This document shows positions 1 through 9,341 of a DNA stretch of 64,000 nucleotides, piece by piece. Location of the stretch: assembly GCF_004803755.1 (NCBI RefSeq), contig NZ_CP032311.1, positions 2,992,501 through 3,056,500 on the forward strand, given 5' to 3'. Below the pieces are notes generated by a model. The model was not told the origin of the DNA. It saw only the letters and a list, made by a program, of their open reading frames with translations, and searched no databases. How positions within the stretch are numbered: position 1 is the stretch's first letter; each line of letters starts with the position of its first letter. This DNA comes from Pseudomonas sp. DG56-2 (lineage in GTDB: Bacteria; Pseudomonadota; Gammaproteobacteria; Pseudomonadales; Pseudomonadaceae). Made by a program: the position numbers and the translations under genes.

Positions 1-849
1 CGCGCGCAGCAGCGGGTTGTCCAGCAGTGGCTTGCCGTCACACAGTTGCTCTTGGGCAATCGCCTTGAGCTGGGCAATCAACGCCTTGGAGAAGCCGACC
101 CCGGCAAGACCGGTGCGCTCGTGGGTGAGCAGGTATTTGGCGCAGGTCCACCCCTGGTTCTCTTCACCTACAAGGTTCGCCACCGGCACCCGCACGTTGT
201 CGAAGAACACTTCGTTGACTTCGTGCTCGCCATCGAGAGTGACAATCGGGCGCACGGTAATGCCTGGCGTTTTCATGTCGATCAGCAGAAAGGAAATGCC
301 GCGCTGCGCCTTGGCCTCAGGGTCGGTGCGCACCAGGCAGAAAATCCAGTCGGCGTGTTGGGCCAGCGTGGTCCAGGTTTTCTGGCCGTTGACCACATAG
401 TGATCGCCGTCACGCACGGCTCGGGTTTTCAGCGATGCCAGGTCGGAGCCTGAACCGGGTTCCGAATAGCCCTGCGCCCACCAGTCGGTGCCATCGAGAA
501 TTCGCGGCAGATAGTGAGCCTTCTGCTCCGGGGTGCCGAACTTGATGATCACCGGCCCGACCATGACCACACCGAACGGCAATACGCGCGGCGCACCGAA
601 CTGGGCGCACTCTTCATCGAAGATGTGCTTCTGGATCACACTCCAGCCCGTACCGCCCAGCTCTACCGGCCAACCGTTGGCGTACCAGCCACGCGCGTTG
701 AGGGTGTTCATCCAGTCGCAGATATCGGCCTTGGACTGACGTTTGCCAAGCTTGACCTTGGCTGCCAGGCTCGCCGGCAGTTTTTCACGCAGAAAGCTTC
801 TTACCTCCTCACGGAAGGCAAGTTCATCGGGTGTGAAGTGGATGTCCAT
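1..849 (-). CDS. Acyl-CoA dehydrogenase, N-terminal 283 residues (cut by window edge)
   Basis: FAD-dependent alpha,beta-desaturation of an acyl-CoA is the expected reaction. The reading frame opens with ATG at 849 and runs without a stop off the left end, so the C-terminal third is missing. The N-terminal helical domain (about residues 1-120) is followed by the family signature GYSEPGSGSDLAS and a beta domain with NGQKTWTT. It lies 172 bp downstream of the thiolase-like gene on the same strand and could be the last visible gene of the left operon or begin a new unit. The catalytic base cannot be judged because the C-terminus is outside the window. The family call is firm; the substrate is unknown. 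Confidence 0.9.
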   Translation of the reverse strand, partial: MDIHFTPDELAFREEVRSFLREKLPASLAAKVKLGKRQSKADICDWMNTLNARGWYANGWPVELGGTGWSVIQKHIFDEECAQFGAPRVLPFGVVMVGPVIIKFGTPEQKAHYLPRILDGTDWWAQGYSEPGSGSDLASLKTRAVRDGDHYVVNGQKTWTTLAQHADWIFCLVRTDPEAKAQRGISFLLIDMKTPGITVRPIVTLDGEHEVNEVFFDNVRVPVANLVGEENQGWTCAKYLLTHERTGLAGVGFSKALIAQLKAIAQEQLCDGKPLLDNPLLRA

Positions 850-915
850 CGAGACTCCTCGAGCAGTCGAGACGCACAGTCAGACCCTCGGCGTCGAGGG
901 CCGTCTGCGCGTGGT

Positions 916-926
916 TTCTTGTTGTT
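916..926 (-). promoter_or_regulatory. AANAANAA (Hfq/Crc-type) motif upstream of the acyl-CoA dehydrogenase
   Basis: The minus strand reads AACAACAAGAA, about 70 nt before the ATG at 849. It fits the AANAANAA pattern known for Hfq/Crc catabolite repression in Pseudomonas. The distance to the start is larger than usual, so this is one of the weaker sites in the window. Confidence 0.3.
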
Positions 927-938
927 ATGCGAACCTGC

Positions 939-960
939 GGTGAGTATTGAATGACTCACC
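939..960 (-). terminator. Hairpin after the thiolase-like gene
   Basis: GGTGAGT and ACTCACC form a perfect 7-bp inverted repeat with an 8-nt loop, about 60 nt past the stop of the gene ending at 1022. No T-run follows on the minus strand, so it may be a weak terminator, a processing site or an operator. Confidence 0.25.
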
Positions 961-1021
961 TGTCGAGGCTCTAGATCGTTCGGACCAATTTGCGCCCGTA
1001 CTTCCTTTCCCGGGTACGCAC

Positions 1022-2173
1022 TCAGAGCGCGTTTTCGCTACCCAGGAACGCGGTTACCTGGCTCGACAACGTGCCACCGTTGCCATGCAGCAAAGCGATG
1101 TCGGCTTTTTTCAGTTGCCGCGCCCCTGCCTCGCCACGGATCTGACGTACCGCCTCGATGATCATGAACAGGCCGTACATGCCGGGGTGAACGCAGGAAA
1201 GGCCGCCACCGTTGGTGTTTACCGCCAGACCGCCGCCGGGCGCGATATGCCCGCCCTGAACGAAGCGTCCGCCTTCACCCTTCGGGCAAAAGCCAAGGTC
1301 TTCGAGAAACAGGATGGTGTTGATGGTGAAAGCATCGTAGAGCATCACCAGATCGATATCGGCGTGACTCACACCAGCCATTTCCATCGCACGCGGCCCG
1401 CTCTCGGAGGCTGCCGTCACGGTGAGATCGGGCATTGCCACGACCGAACGGTGCCACTGCGCGCCAGCAGCGCCGAGAAAGTAGGCAGGCTTGCGCTGCA
1501 AGTCACGGGCGCGATCGGCACGCACCAGCACACAGGCGGCGCCGCCATCGGTAACCAGGCAGCAGTCGGCGGACGACAACGGATCGCTGACCATGCGACT
1601 GGCCATGACATCATCCAGGCTCAACGGACCACGGGCGAAGGCTTCCGGATTGAGGTTGGCCCACTGGCGTGCCGACACCGCGACTTCGCCGAGCATCTCC
1701 CGGGTAGTGCCGTACTGATGCATATGGCGGCTGGCCGCCAGGCTGTAGGAAGTGATCGGGTGGCGCGGTTTGTAGAACGCCTCGTGCCATTGCGGTTCGC
1801 TCATCGAAACCAGGCGGCCACCGGCAGTACGCTGGTTGGAGCCGTAGCAGACCAACGCGGCGTTGCACAGGCCGGCTTCCAGCGCCAGGGTCGCTTGCAG
1901 CAGATGCATCTCGAAGCTGGAACCACCGATATTGGTGCCATCCACATAGGACGGTTTGATCCCCAGGTATTCGGCCACCGATAGCGTCGGAAAGGCATGG
2001 GAGCTGGTGGCGGCAAAAATACCGTCGATATCCTGCAACTGCAGGCCAGCATCGGCGATGGCCTGCAGCGACGCCTGGCCGAGCAACTCCATGGCACTGA
2101 AACCCTTGGCCTCGCCGACCCCGGCGGTACCGATGCCGACAATGGCAGTCTTGCCACGAATAGCCTGGTTCAT
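1022..2173 (-). CDS. Thiolase-fold protein lacking the nucleophilic Cys (Ltp2-like retro-aldolase candidate)
   Basis: This 383-residue protein has the SCP2/lipid-transfer thiolase fold. At the place where true thiolases carry the acyl-accepting Cys (NNNC in the paralogues here) it reads NIGGSS (residues 81-86), so Claisen thiolysis is unlikely. Tyr279 (LYDAF) and Tyr333 (HPGMYG) are placed like the two essential tyrosines reported for the steroid side-chain aldolase Ltp2. Ltp2 enzymes work with a DUF35 protein, and the upstream gene, which overlaps this one by 4 bp (ATGA), encodes one. The inferred role is a retro-aldol cleavage releasing a short acyl-CoA from a beta-hydroxyacyl-CoA. A non-catalytic lipid-transfer role is the alternative. 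Confidence 0.75.
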   Translation of the reverse strand: MNQAIRGKTAIVGIGTAGVGEAKGFSAMELLGQASLQAIADAGLQLQDIDGIFAATSSHAFPTLSVAEYLGIKPSYVDGTNIGGSSFEMHLLQATLALEAGLCNAALVCYGSNQRTAGGRLVSMSEPQWHEAFYKPRHPITSYSLAASRHMHQYGTTREMLGEVAVSARQWANLNPEAFARGPLSLDDVMASRMVSDPLSSADCCLVTDGGAACVLVRADRARDLQRKPAYFLGAAGAQWHRSVVAMPDLTVTAASESGPRAMEMAGVSHADIDLVMLYDAFTINTILFLEDLGFCPKGEGGRFVQGGHIAPGGGLAVNTNGGGLSCVHPGMYGLFMIIEAVRQIRGEAGARQLKKADIALLHGNGGTLSSQVTAFLGSENAL

Positions 2174-2562
2174 GCCGCGACCTCCTCAATCACATCAAAG
2201 ACCACCATAGCGACGCCCTCCTCCTCGATGATCCGTGCCTTGACGCGGCTGCCGATCGGCGCCGTTTCACGGCCTTCGATGCGCGACATCATCCGCGGGC
2301 CTTCGTCGAGATCGATCAGTGCCACGTTGTGGCTGCCGTTGCGTGCACGGTTGACGGTGATGGCGTAGAGCGTGCCGGTACCCTTGGCTTGCTCCCATAC
2401 CAGGTCGGTTTCACCGGTGCCTGGAATCAGCACCCGCGGATAGAACACATAGCGGCCGCTGGACAGGCTGCGCTGCAGCATGAAACGGCCCTGGGCAAGA
2501 AATTCGAGGTACTGCTCCTGCGGGCCAAGCGTGGCCGCAGCCGTGGCTAAGACGTCACTCAT
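2170..2562 (-). CDS. DUF35-type OB-fold protein without zinc-ribbon cysteines
   Basis: A 130-residue partner protein of the thiolase-fold enzyme that follows. The start is set at ATG 2562 (MSDVL), preceded by GGAG; a TTG codon 12 nt upstream is less likely. The C-terminal half (about residues 55-125: GTLYAITVNR, VALIDLDEGPR, IGSRVKARI) matches the DUF35 OB fold. The N-terminal region, where a CxxC...CxxC zinc ribbon is usual, contains no cysteine, and none occurs in the whole protein. DUF35 proteins bind thiolase-like enzymes and shape their acyl-CoA site. The 4-bp overlap with the next gene implies coupled translation of the two subunits. Confidence 0.8.
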   Translation of the reverse strand: MSDVLATAAATLGPQEQYLEFLAQGRFMLQRSLSSGRYVFYPRVLIPGTGETDLVWEQAKGTGTLYAITVNRARNGSHNVALIDLDEGPRMMSRIEGRETAPIGSRVKARIIEEEGVAMVVFDVIEEVAA

Positions 2563-2587
2563 GCGTTGCTCCAATGAGATGAATCAT

Positions 2588-3055
2588 TTATTGGTTGTCA
2601 GGTTTGCTGGTCGGTGCGCCTGCGGTCGCGACGAAAATCGCGTTGCCCTTGGCAATTAGGCGCTCGCCGTCCTTGAGCACACAGCTGGCATTGGCAAGAC
2701 GTGCACCGATCTTCTGGATCTCGACCGTGGACTCGACCCATGACCCGGGGTATGCCGGGCTGAGGTACTCGATGTTCAGGCAGACCGTCACCGGCGGCAC
2801 TTCGGTTTGCGTCGTCAACTTGATCGCCATGCCAAACGAGGTATCGATCAAGGTCGCGAGCATTCCGCCATGAGCAAAACCCAATGGATTCAAATGACTT
2901 TGGGCAATCCGGGCGCCCATGCTGCGGCGCTGGCGATTGACATAAATGGCTCCGATCGAAGGGACAAAACCGCTGCCCTGCATGGGCTCGAAGCCTTCGG
3001 GTACATCAGTGCCCGGCACGGGGGCATGACCGGGATGAAGTGCTGGGGTATGCAT
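2588..3055 (-). CDS. PaaI-family hotdog acyl-CoA thioesterase
   Basis: 155 residues with a single hotdog domain. The family motif NPLGFAHGGMLATLIDTSFG spans residues 56-75, with His62-Gly63-Gly64 and Asp71 at the usual catalytic-site positions. Such proteins hydrolyse acyl- or aryl-acyl-CoA esters and are often placed in CoA-dependent catabolic operons to free trapped CoA. ATG 3055 has a strong AGGAGG-type ribosome site. The gene lies 25 bp before the DUF35 gene and 19 bp after the NPD gene in the operon. The substrate cannot be told from sequence. Confidence 0.88.
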   Translation of the reverse strand: MHTPALHPGHAPVPGTDVPEGFEPMQGSGFVPSIGAIYVNRQRRSMGARIAQSHLNPLGFAHGGMLATLIDTSFGMAIKLTTQTEVPPVTVCLNIEYLSPAYPGSWVESTVEIQKIGARLANASCVLKDGERLIAKGNAIFVATAGAPTSKPDNQ

Positions 3056-3074
3056 GTTCGCTCCTCCTACAGGC

Positions 3075-4097
<1,023 letters not shown>

Positions 4098-5510
4098 TCA
4101 GCGGGTAATCAGCGAGCTCACGATCTGGCGAACCTGTTCAACATAGGGTGGGCGCATCAGGTCCGGGCTGTCGGCGGCACGCAACACCGCCTTGGCATGA
4201 CTGAAGGTGCGAAAGCCATCGCGGCCGTGGTAGGCCCCCATGCCACTGGGGCCGACACCGCCGAACGGCAGGCTCTCGACGCCGACGTGGCGGATCACAT
4301 CGTTCAACGTCACACCGCCACTGGTGGTACGGCTGAGCACCAGCTGTTCTTCGGCTTCATCGCTGCCGAAGTAGTAAAGGCCCAGTGGCCGGGGGTGGGC
4401 GTTGATATAGGCCACCACCTCGGCGATGGTCTTGTAGGGCTTGATCGGCAACAGCGGGCCGAAGATCTCGTCCTGCATCACCCGCAAATCGTCGCCGGGG
4501 TTGTTCAGCAAGGTCGGTACCAGCTTGTGGTGGTCTTGTTGGCTGAAGTCTTCGCCTGCCGGGTTGAGCTCGATCAACTCGACGCCCGCCGCTTGCGCCT
4601 GGCTCAGGTAGCCCTGCAAACGCTGGAAATGCCGGGCATTGATCAGCGAGGTGTAGTCAGGGTTATCCAGCAACCGCGGGAAAAAGGTCGCCACGACTTT
4701 TTTTGCCGCAGCGATAAAGTCCTGCAGCGACTCCTCTGGCACGAACACATAGTCCGGCGCCAGGCAGATTTGCCCGGCGTTATGCAGCTTGCCGGTGATG
4801 ATCTTCGTCACGGCGGCATCGAAGTCTGCCGAACGCGAGATGATCGTCGGCGATTTACCACCCAGCTCCAAGGTAACCGGCACCAGGTTTTCCGCTGCGG
4901 CGCGCATCACATGCTTGCCGATACTGGTCGCGCCGGTAAACAGCAGGTGGTCGAATGGCTGGGCGCAGAATGCCTGACCCACTTCTGGCCCGCCGGTAAT
5001 CACTGCCACTTCACTTTCACTGAAGACCGAAGCAATCATCCGCGCCATCAGTGCCGAGGTATGCGGGGTAAACTCGGAGGGTTTGATCATTACCCGGTTG
5101 CCCGCCGCCAAAGCGCCGGCCAGCCCCCCAAAGGCCAGGTTGATCGGGAAGTTCCATGGGCTGAGAATGCCGATCACGCCCAGCGGCTGGTACTGCACCC
5201 ACGCCTCGCCACGCTCGGTGTGGCGAGCTTCGGGCTTCATCCACTCACTGAGTTGGGCCTTGGTCTGTTTGAGGGTCATCAGCGGGGAAAGCACTTCGGT
5301 AACGCGGCTGAAGTCTTTACTGCGCTGGCCAAAGTCGGCACACACCGCCTCGACGATGTCGTCCTGATAGTCCACCAGCAGGCCGATGGCGCGGTCGATC
5401 AGCTCGATGCGCTGGGCAGCGCTCAAGGGGTCGCGCTCCAGCAGGCTGGCGCGCTGTTTGTCCAGAATCGAACGAATGGCAAGCGGACTTGTGTTCTCAA
5501 TGCTGCTCAT
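4098..5510 (-). CDS. Aldehyde dehydrogenase, coniferyl-aldehyde-dehydrogenase type
   Basis: 470-residue NAD(P)-dependent aldehyde dehydrogenase. Glu215 (TLELGGKSP) and nucleophile Cys249 (NAGQICLAPDYVFVP) are present; the sequence around the Cys is typical of the coniferyl aldehyde dehydrogenase (CalB) subgroup, which also holds enzymes for long-chain and terpenoid aldehydes. The start is ATG 5510, with AGGAGGT seven bases before it; frame upstream of it lacks such a site. With the GMC dehydrogenase and the ligases of this module it would complete alcohol to aldehyde to acid to CoA ester. The family is firm, the substrate inferred. Confidence 0.88.
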   Translation of the reverse strand: MSSIENTSPLAIRSILDKQRASLLERDPLSAAQRIELIDRAIGLLVDYQDDIVEAVCADFGQRSKDFSRVTEVLSPLMTLKQTKAQLSEWMKPEARHTERGEAWVQYQPLGVIGILSPWNFPINLAFGGLAGALAAGNRVMIKPSEFTPHTSALMARMIASVFSESEVAVITGGPEVGQAFCAQPFDHLLFTGATSIGKHVMRAAAENLVPVTLELGGKSPTIISRSADFDAAVTKIITGKLHNAGQICLAPDYVFVPEESLQDFIAAAKKVVATFFPRLLDNPDYTSLINARHFQRLQGYLSQAQAAGVELIELNPAGEDFSQQDHHKLVPTLLNNPGDDLRVMQDEIFGPLLPIKPYKTIAEVVAYINAHPRPLGLYYFGSDEAEEQLVLSRTTSGGVTLNDVIRHVGVESLPFGGVGPSGMGAYHGRDGFRTFSHAKAVLRAADSPDLMRPPYVEQVRQIVSSLITR

Positions 5511-5539
5511 GGCACACCTCCTGTGGTGATGACAGTTGT

Positions 5540-6340
5540 TTAATTGCTGCAGGGCCGTGCCAGCGGCCACTGGTACAGCGGCGGCTGCTTGCTGGCAAAG
5601 CGCGCCGTGGCTTGCTGCAAGTAGCTGGAACTCATGGCCACCGCCTGGCTGCTGGCTTCAGCGTCCAGCTGGGTCGCCAGATCGGCTTCGAACGAACGGG
5701 CCAGCAGGCGTTTGGTCATGCCAAAGGCGCAGCTCGACATATTCGCCATGCCCCGCGCCAGCTCTTCGGCGCGGCTGAGCAATAGCTCGGCAGGCTGTAC
5801 TTCCAGGGCGATACCCAGCGCCAAGGCCTGCTCGGCGTTGATTTCGGCCGCCGAGTAGATCAGTTGCTTGGCTTTCTGCAGCCCGACGATGCGCGGCAGA
5901 AAATAGGAAGCGCCAAGGTCCGGCGCCAACCCGACGCGGGCAAACGCCATGCAGAACCGCGCCCGCTGCGAAGCGATGACAAAATCTGCCGCCAGTACCA
6001 GGCTGAAACCGGCGCCGAAGGCGACGCCATCGACGGCGGCAATAACCGGGCGGTCAAAGTCGGCCAGGGCACTGAGCAAACGATTGTTTTCGACCATACG
6101 CGTGCGCACCGCGTCCGCCTCGACCGCGCCTTGCATGCTGCCCAGGTCGCCGCCAGAGCAGAAATCACCTCCGGCACCGGTCAACAGCAATGCCTTGACC
6201 GTGCTGTCGCGGCGCAAACTCGCAAGCGCTTCGAGCATCTCGGCGAACATCTGCGCCGTCAGCGCGTTCTTGCGCTCGGGGCGGGTCAACACCAGCGTTG
6301 CCAAACCGCGGTCAACGCCCACTTCAATGGTTGTGCTCAT
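5540..6340 (-). CDS. Enoyl-CoA hydratase/isomerase (PaaG-like crotonase)
   Basis: 266-residue crotonase with the oxyanion-hole segments CSGGDL (61-66) and VAFGAG (106-111). Neither hydratase glutamate is present: the first site is Ser in GFSLVLAAD and the second is non-acidic in MAFARVG. Asp141 in GLAPDLG is kept, as in PaaG and related double-bond isomerases. It more likely isomerises enoyl-CoA than hydrates it, and the operon already has a MaoC hydratase pair. It lies 25 bp after the acyl-CoA dehydrogenase gene and 29 bp before the aldehyde dehydrogenase gene. Confidence 0.82.
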   Translation of the reverse strand: MSTTIEVGVDRGLATLVLTRPERKNALTAQMFAEMLEALASLRRDSTVKALLLTGAGGDFCSGGDLGSMQGAVEADAVRTRMVENNRLLSALADFDRPVIAAVDGVAFGAGFSLVLAADFVIASQRARFCMAFARVGLAPDLGASYFLPRIVGLQKAKQLIYSAAEINAEQALALGIALEVQPAELLLSRAEELARGMANMSSCAFGMTKRLLARSFEADLATQLDAEASSQAVAMSSSYLQQATARFASKQPPLYQWPLARPCSN

Positions 6341-6365
6341 ACCTGTACCCTCGCCACGCGCGCAC

Positions 6366-7514
6366 CTACAAGGTGCGAGCGACCAGCTCTTTCATGATTT
6401 CGTTGGAACCGCCAAAGATCTTGCCAACGCGTGCGTTGACGTACAGGCGAGCGATCGGGTACTCGGTCATATAGCCGTAGCCACCGTGCAGTTGCAGGCA
6501 CTCATCGATCACGTTGCAGTTCTGCTGGGTGCACCACCACTTGGCCATGGCAGCGGTTTCAGGGTCGAGCTCGCCCTTGAGCACCTTGGCCATGCAGTCG
6601 TCGACAAAGCTGCGCGCCACGGTGGCGATGGTCTTGCACTCGGCCAGCTTGAAACGGGTGTTCTGCAGGTCCAGCAGCGATTGACCGAAAACTTTGCGCT
6701 GGCGCACGTATTCAGAGGTTTCTTCAACGGCGCGCTCCATGGTGCTGATCGCGCCCAGGGCGATGATCATGCGCTCCTGCGGCAGTTGCTGCATGAGCTG
6801 GATAAAGCCCTTGCCCTCCTCCGTTCCCAGCAGGTTGGCGCACGGCACGCGGACGTCATCGAAGAACAGCTCGGTGGTGTCCTGGCCTTTCTGGCCAATT
6901 TTTTCCAGGATCCGGCCACGGCGAAAGCCCTTTAGATCCTTGGTTTCGACGACGATGATCGAAACACCCTTGGCGCCTTTTTCTGGGTCGGTCTTGGTCA
7001 CCACCAGAATCAGGTCGGCGTGGTAGCCGTTGGTGATAAACGTCTTGGAGCCGTTGATGACATAGCTGTCGCCATCACGCACGGCGCGGCATTTGATGCT
7101 CTTGAGGTCGGAGCCTGCACCCGGCTCGGACATGGCGATGGCTGCAACCATTTCGCCGCGGGCCATTTTCGGCAGCCAGTTGAGCTTTTGCTCTTCGCTG
7201 GCATAGCGCAGCAGGTAGTGCGCGACAATACCGCTGTGTACGTTGGTGCCAAGGCTGGTGCTGATTGCACGGCTTTGTTCCAGGGTGACAATAGCGTCAT
7301 GGGCGAAGGTGCCACCGCCGCCACCATATTCCTCCGGGATGCTCGGCAACAGCATGCCGAACTCACCGGCCTTGAGCCAGATTTCACGATCGACGTGCTG
7401 CTGCTTGGCCCAGCGCTCTTCGTGCGGGGTCAGCTCATTGGCTATAAATCGACGGATCGAATCCTGGAAGATCACCAGGTCATCAGTGATCCAGGGAGAG
7501 GTTTGGGCACTCAT
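6366..7514 (-). CDS. Acyl-CoA dehydrogenase (LCAD/IVD-type active site)
   Basis: 382 residues with full acyl-CoA dehydrogenase architecture: signature MSEPGAGSDL at 128-137, NGSKTFITNG and the C-terminal YGYMTEYP/FGGSNEI region. The C-terminal site of the usual base carries Gly (IFGGSNE). Glu247 in LPQER occupies the alternative base position used by long-chain and isovaleryl-CoA dehydrogenases, so the enzyme should be active. ATG 7514 has GAGGAG upstream. It sits between the SDR and crotonase genes and has close relatives in the right module (55414-56565 and 62321-63466). Confidence 0.92.
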   Translation of the reverse strand: MSAQTSPWITDDLVIFQDSIRRFIANELTPHEERWAKQQHVDREIWLKAGEFGMLLPSIPEEYGGGGGTFAHDAIVTLEQSRAISTSLGTNVHSGIVAHYLLRYASEEQKLNWLPKMARGEMVAAIAMSEPGAGSDLKSIKCRAVRDGDSYVINGSKTFITNGYHADLILVVTKTDPEKGAKGVSIIVVETKDLKGFRRGRILEKIGQKGQDTTELFFDDVRVPCANLLGTEEGKGFIQLMQQLPQERMIIALGAISTMERAVEETSEYVRQRKVFGQSLLDLQNTRFKLAECKTIATVARSFVDDCMAKVLKGELDPETAAMAKWWCTQQNCNVIDECLQLHGGYGYMTEYPIARLYVNARVGKIFGGSNEIMKELVARTL

Positions 7515-7592
7515 GAAAGCTCCTCGGCAAGACGGTCAAGCAACAGGAAGGGAGTGAGCTACCACGCCGATGCATGGCAGCTCGCAGGTCAC

Positions 7593-8426
7593 TTATGGAC
7601 GCCCGCCGCCCACGACCAGTACCTGGCCAGACACATAGTTGGATTCCGGAATGCAGAACAGGTACACCGAGCCCGCGGCTTCCTGCGGCGTACCGGCACG
7701 GCCCATCGGAATCATCGACTCGATGTTCTTCATCAGTTGCGGGTTGACCCCGACCTTGATCTGCTTGCCATCGATATCCAGGGTGGAGGTGTTGTTTTCA
7801 CCCGCGGTGGCTTCGGTCAGGCGGGTCTTGATCAGGCCGAAGGCGACGCTGTTGACGCAAACCTTGTAGCGGCCCCATTCCTTGGCCAGGGCCTTGGTCA
7901 GGCCGTTAATGGCAGATTTGGCCGCGGAATAATTGGCCTGGCCAGCGTTGCCCATCACACCCGACACCGAGGAAATGTTGACCACTTTGCGGAACACTTC
8001 CTGGCCCGCTTCGGCTTCCTGCTTGGCGCTTTCACGGAAATAGTCACTGGCAGCACGCAGGATGCGAAACGGTGCGCTGACGTGCACATCCATGATCGCG
8101 TCCCACTGTTCATCGGTCATTTTCTGGATGACGTTGTCCCAGGTGTAACCGGCATTGTTGACGATGATGTCCAGGCGGCCGAAGGATTGCAGTGCAGTTT
8201 TGACGAAGCGGTCGCCAAAGTCCTTGTCGGTCACGCTGCCAACGCAGGCCACTGCCTTGCCACCGGCGGCGATGATTTCTGCCACCACTTCTTCGGCAGG
8301 TGCCGCGTCAAGGTCGTTGACGACGATGGCGGCACCGTCCGCCGCCAGCTTCAGGGCGATCTCGCGACCGATACCACGGCCAGAACCCGATACGATTGCC
8401 ACTTGGTCTTGAAGTTTGTTGCTCAT
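7593..8426 (-). CDS. SDR 3-hydroxyacyl-CoA dehydrogenase
   Basis: 277-residue short-chain dehydrogenase. The Rossmann motif is SGSGRGIG (13-20), NNAG lies at 90-93, and the active site is Ser152/153, Tyr166 and Lys170 (YSAAK). Asp38 and Asp40 after the second strand suggest NAD(H). The long insertion around residues 125-150 and the context with MaoC genes resemble the dehydrogenase part of the peroxisomal HSD17B4 type. ATG 8426 is chosen because AAGGAG lies six bases ahead. It is a paralogue of 61404-62234 in the same relative place in the right module. Confidence 0.9.
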   Translation of the reverse strand: MSNKLQDQVAIVSGSGRGIGREIALKLAADGAAIVVNDLDAAPAEEVVAEIIAAGGKAVACVGSVTDKDFGDRFVKTALQSFGRLDIIVNNAGYTWDNVIQKMTDEQWDAIMDVHVSAPFRILRAASDYFRESAKQEAEAGQEVFRKVVNISSVSGVMGNAGQANYSAAKSAINGLTKALAKEWGRYKVCVNSVAFGLIKTRLTEATAGENNTSTLDIDGKQIKVGVNPQLMKNIESMIPMGRAGTPQEAAGSVYLFCIPESNYVSGQVLVVGGGRP

Positions 8427-8436
8427 GTTTTTCTCC

Positions 8437-8444
8437 TTGTTGTT
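8437..8444 (-). promoter_or_regulatory. AANAANAA motif before the SDR gene
   Basis: The minus strand reads AACAACAA directly before the AAGGAG ribosome site of the SDR gene that starts at 8426. Hfq/Crc bound here would block ribosome access. Confidence 0.4.
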
Positions 8445-8860
8445 CAAGCGCCCAGGGCCACGATGGCTTCACCGGACAATTTGATTTCGCCTGCCTGATT
8501 GCGAGTGGTGACTTCAAGGCGGACGGTGCCCGTCGCCTCGTCCTTCTCCACCACGGTGCCCGAGCAGGTCACGGCATCACCCAGCTGAGTAATGGCGACA
8601 AAACGCACCGAAAACTGCTGAATCGATTGCTGCGGCACCCAGGCGGTCAACAGCCGACCGAGGTAGGCCATCGACAACATGCCGTGGGCAAACACATCGG
8701 GCATGCCGGCCTTGCGGGCAAAGTCGAGGTCGACGTGAATCGGGTTGTGGTCGCCCGACGCACCGCAGTACAAGGCCAGGGCCAGACGGCTGATCGGCTC
8801 GCTGGTGAACGACGGCAACTCGCTACCGACCTGCACGTCGACAAAGTTGACTGGCTGCAT
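8444..8860 (-). CDS. MaoC-like (R)-specific enoyl-CoA hydratase, catalytic half
   Basis: 138-residue hotdog protein with the hydratase-2 motif GASGDHNPIHVD; Asp37 and His42 are the catalytic pair. ATG 8860 (MQPVNF) is preceded by AAGGAG, which settles the start. It follows the MaoC_N gene by 10 bp. Such small MaoC proteins pair with a non-catalytic MaoC_dehydrat_N subunit to make a double-hotdog heterodimer able to take bulky enoyl-CoA esters, as in ChsH1-ChsH2 of cholesterol breakdown. It is a paralogue of 60946-61368. Confidence 0.9.
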   Translation of the reverse strand: MQPVNFVDVQVGSELPSFTSEPISRLALALYCGASGDHNPIHVDLDFARKAGMPDVFAHGMLSMAYLGRLLTAWVPQQSIQQFSVRFVAITQLGDAVTCSGTVVEKDEATGTVRLEVTTRNQAGEIKLSGEAIVALGA

Positions 8861-8870
8861 TCGTTGCTCC

Positions 8871-9314
8871 TTATCCATTGCGCACCACCAGGCTGTTACG
8901 CAGTTCTGCGACCAGTTCACCGCTCTGGCGGGTTACGCGGGTTTCACGTACGACAAACTCCAGGGCGCCGCCTTTTTTGTCGTAGATGTCGACGATCCTC
9001 GACTCGAAGTTCAAGCAATCGCCGGTATATGCCATCTGGTGGTACTTGAAGCTCTGTTCGCCGTGCAGCACTTTGCCGATGTCGATGTTCAGCAGGTCCA
9101 TGGTGGCGCGCGGGTTCGGCGCCTCCATGTCCAGGCAGAACAGGAAGGTCGGCGGCACTGGCAGATTCGGGTAGCCGGCGTCTTGCGCCGCTGCCGGGTC
9201 GGTGTAACGCGCATCGCGCTGTCCGGTGGCCTTGGCGAAGAAGCGCAGGCGACCGGCTTCAACGTTTACGCTGTGGCTCGAGACCACGGCACCGATATGG
9301 CTTTTATCGATCAT
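8871..9314 (-). CDS. MaoC_dehydrat_N (FAS1-type dehydratase domain) subunit
   Basis: 147-residue hotdog protein of the MaoC N-terminal dehydratase type, with RLRFFAKATG near the N-terminus, PVPPTF at about 52-57 and KKGGAL at about 113-118. It lacks the D-x-N-P-x-H catalytic motif and is expected to be the structural and substrate-binding half of a heterodimer with the MaoC protein encoded immediately after it. The order MaoC_N then MaoC recurs in the right module (60498-61368). ATG 9314 has GGAG upstream. Confidence 0.88.
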   Translation of the reverse strand: MIDKSHIGAVVSSHSVNVEAGRLRFFAKATGQRDARYTDPAAAQDAGYPNLPVPPTFLFCLDMEAPNPRATMDLLNIDIGKVLHGEQSFKYHQMAYTGDCLNFESRIVDIYDKKGGALEFVVRETRVTRQSGELVAELRNSLVVRNG

Positions 9315-9341
9315 GCAGACATCTCCGGTTCAGGGCCCAGG

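Noticed and set aside
947..1984. A 345-codon plus-strand frame opposite the thiolase-like gene
   Set aside because: It shows no recognisable family and no ribosome site, and the minus-strand gene is well supported and fits its operon.
4197..5543. A 448-codon plus-strand frame opposite the coniferyl-type aldehyde dehydrogenase
   Set aside because: Shadow of a well-supported gene; composition is His/Gln/Arg-rich and no motif is present.
7020..8498. A 492-codon plus-strand frame across the acyl-CoA dehydrogenase and SDR genes
   Set aside because: It spans two genes antisense and resembles no protein family.
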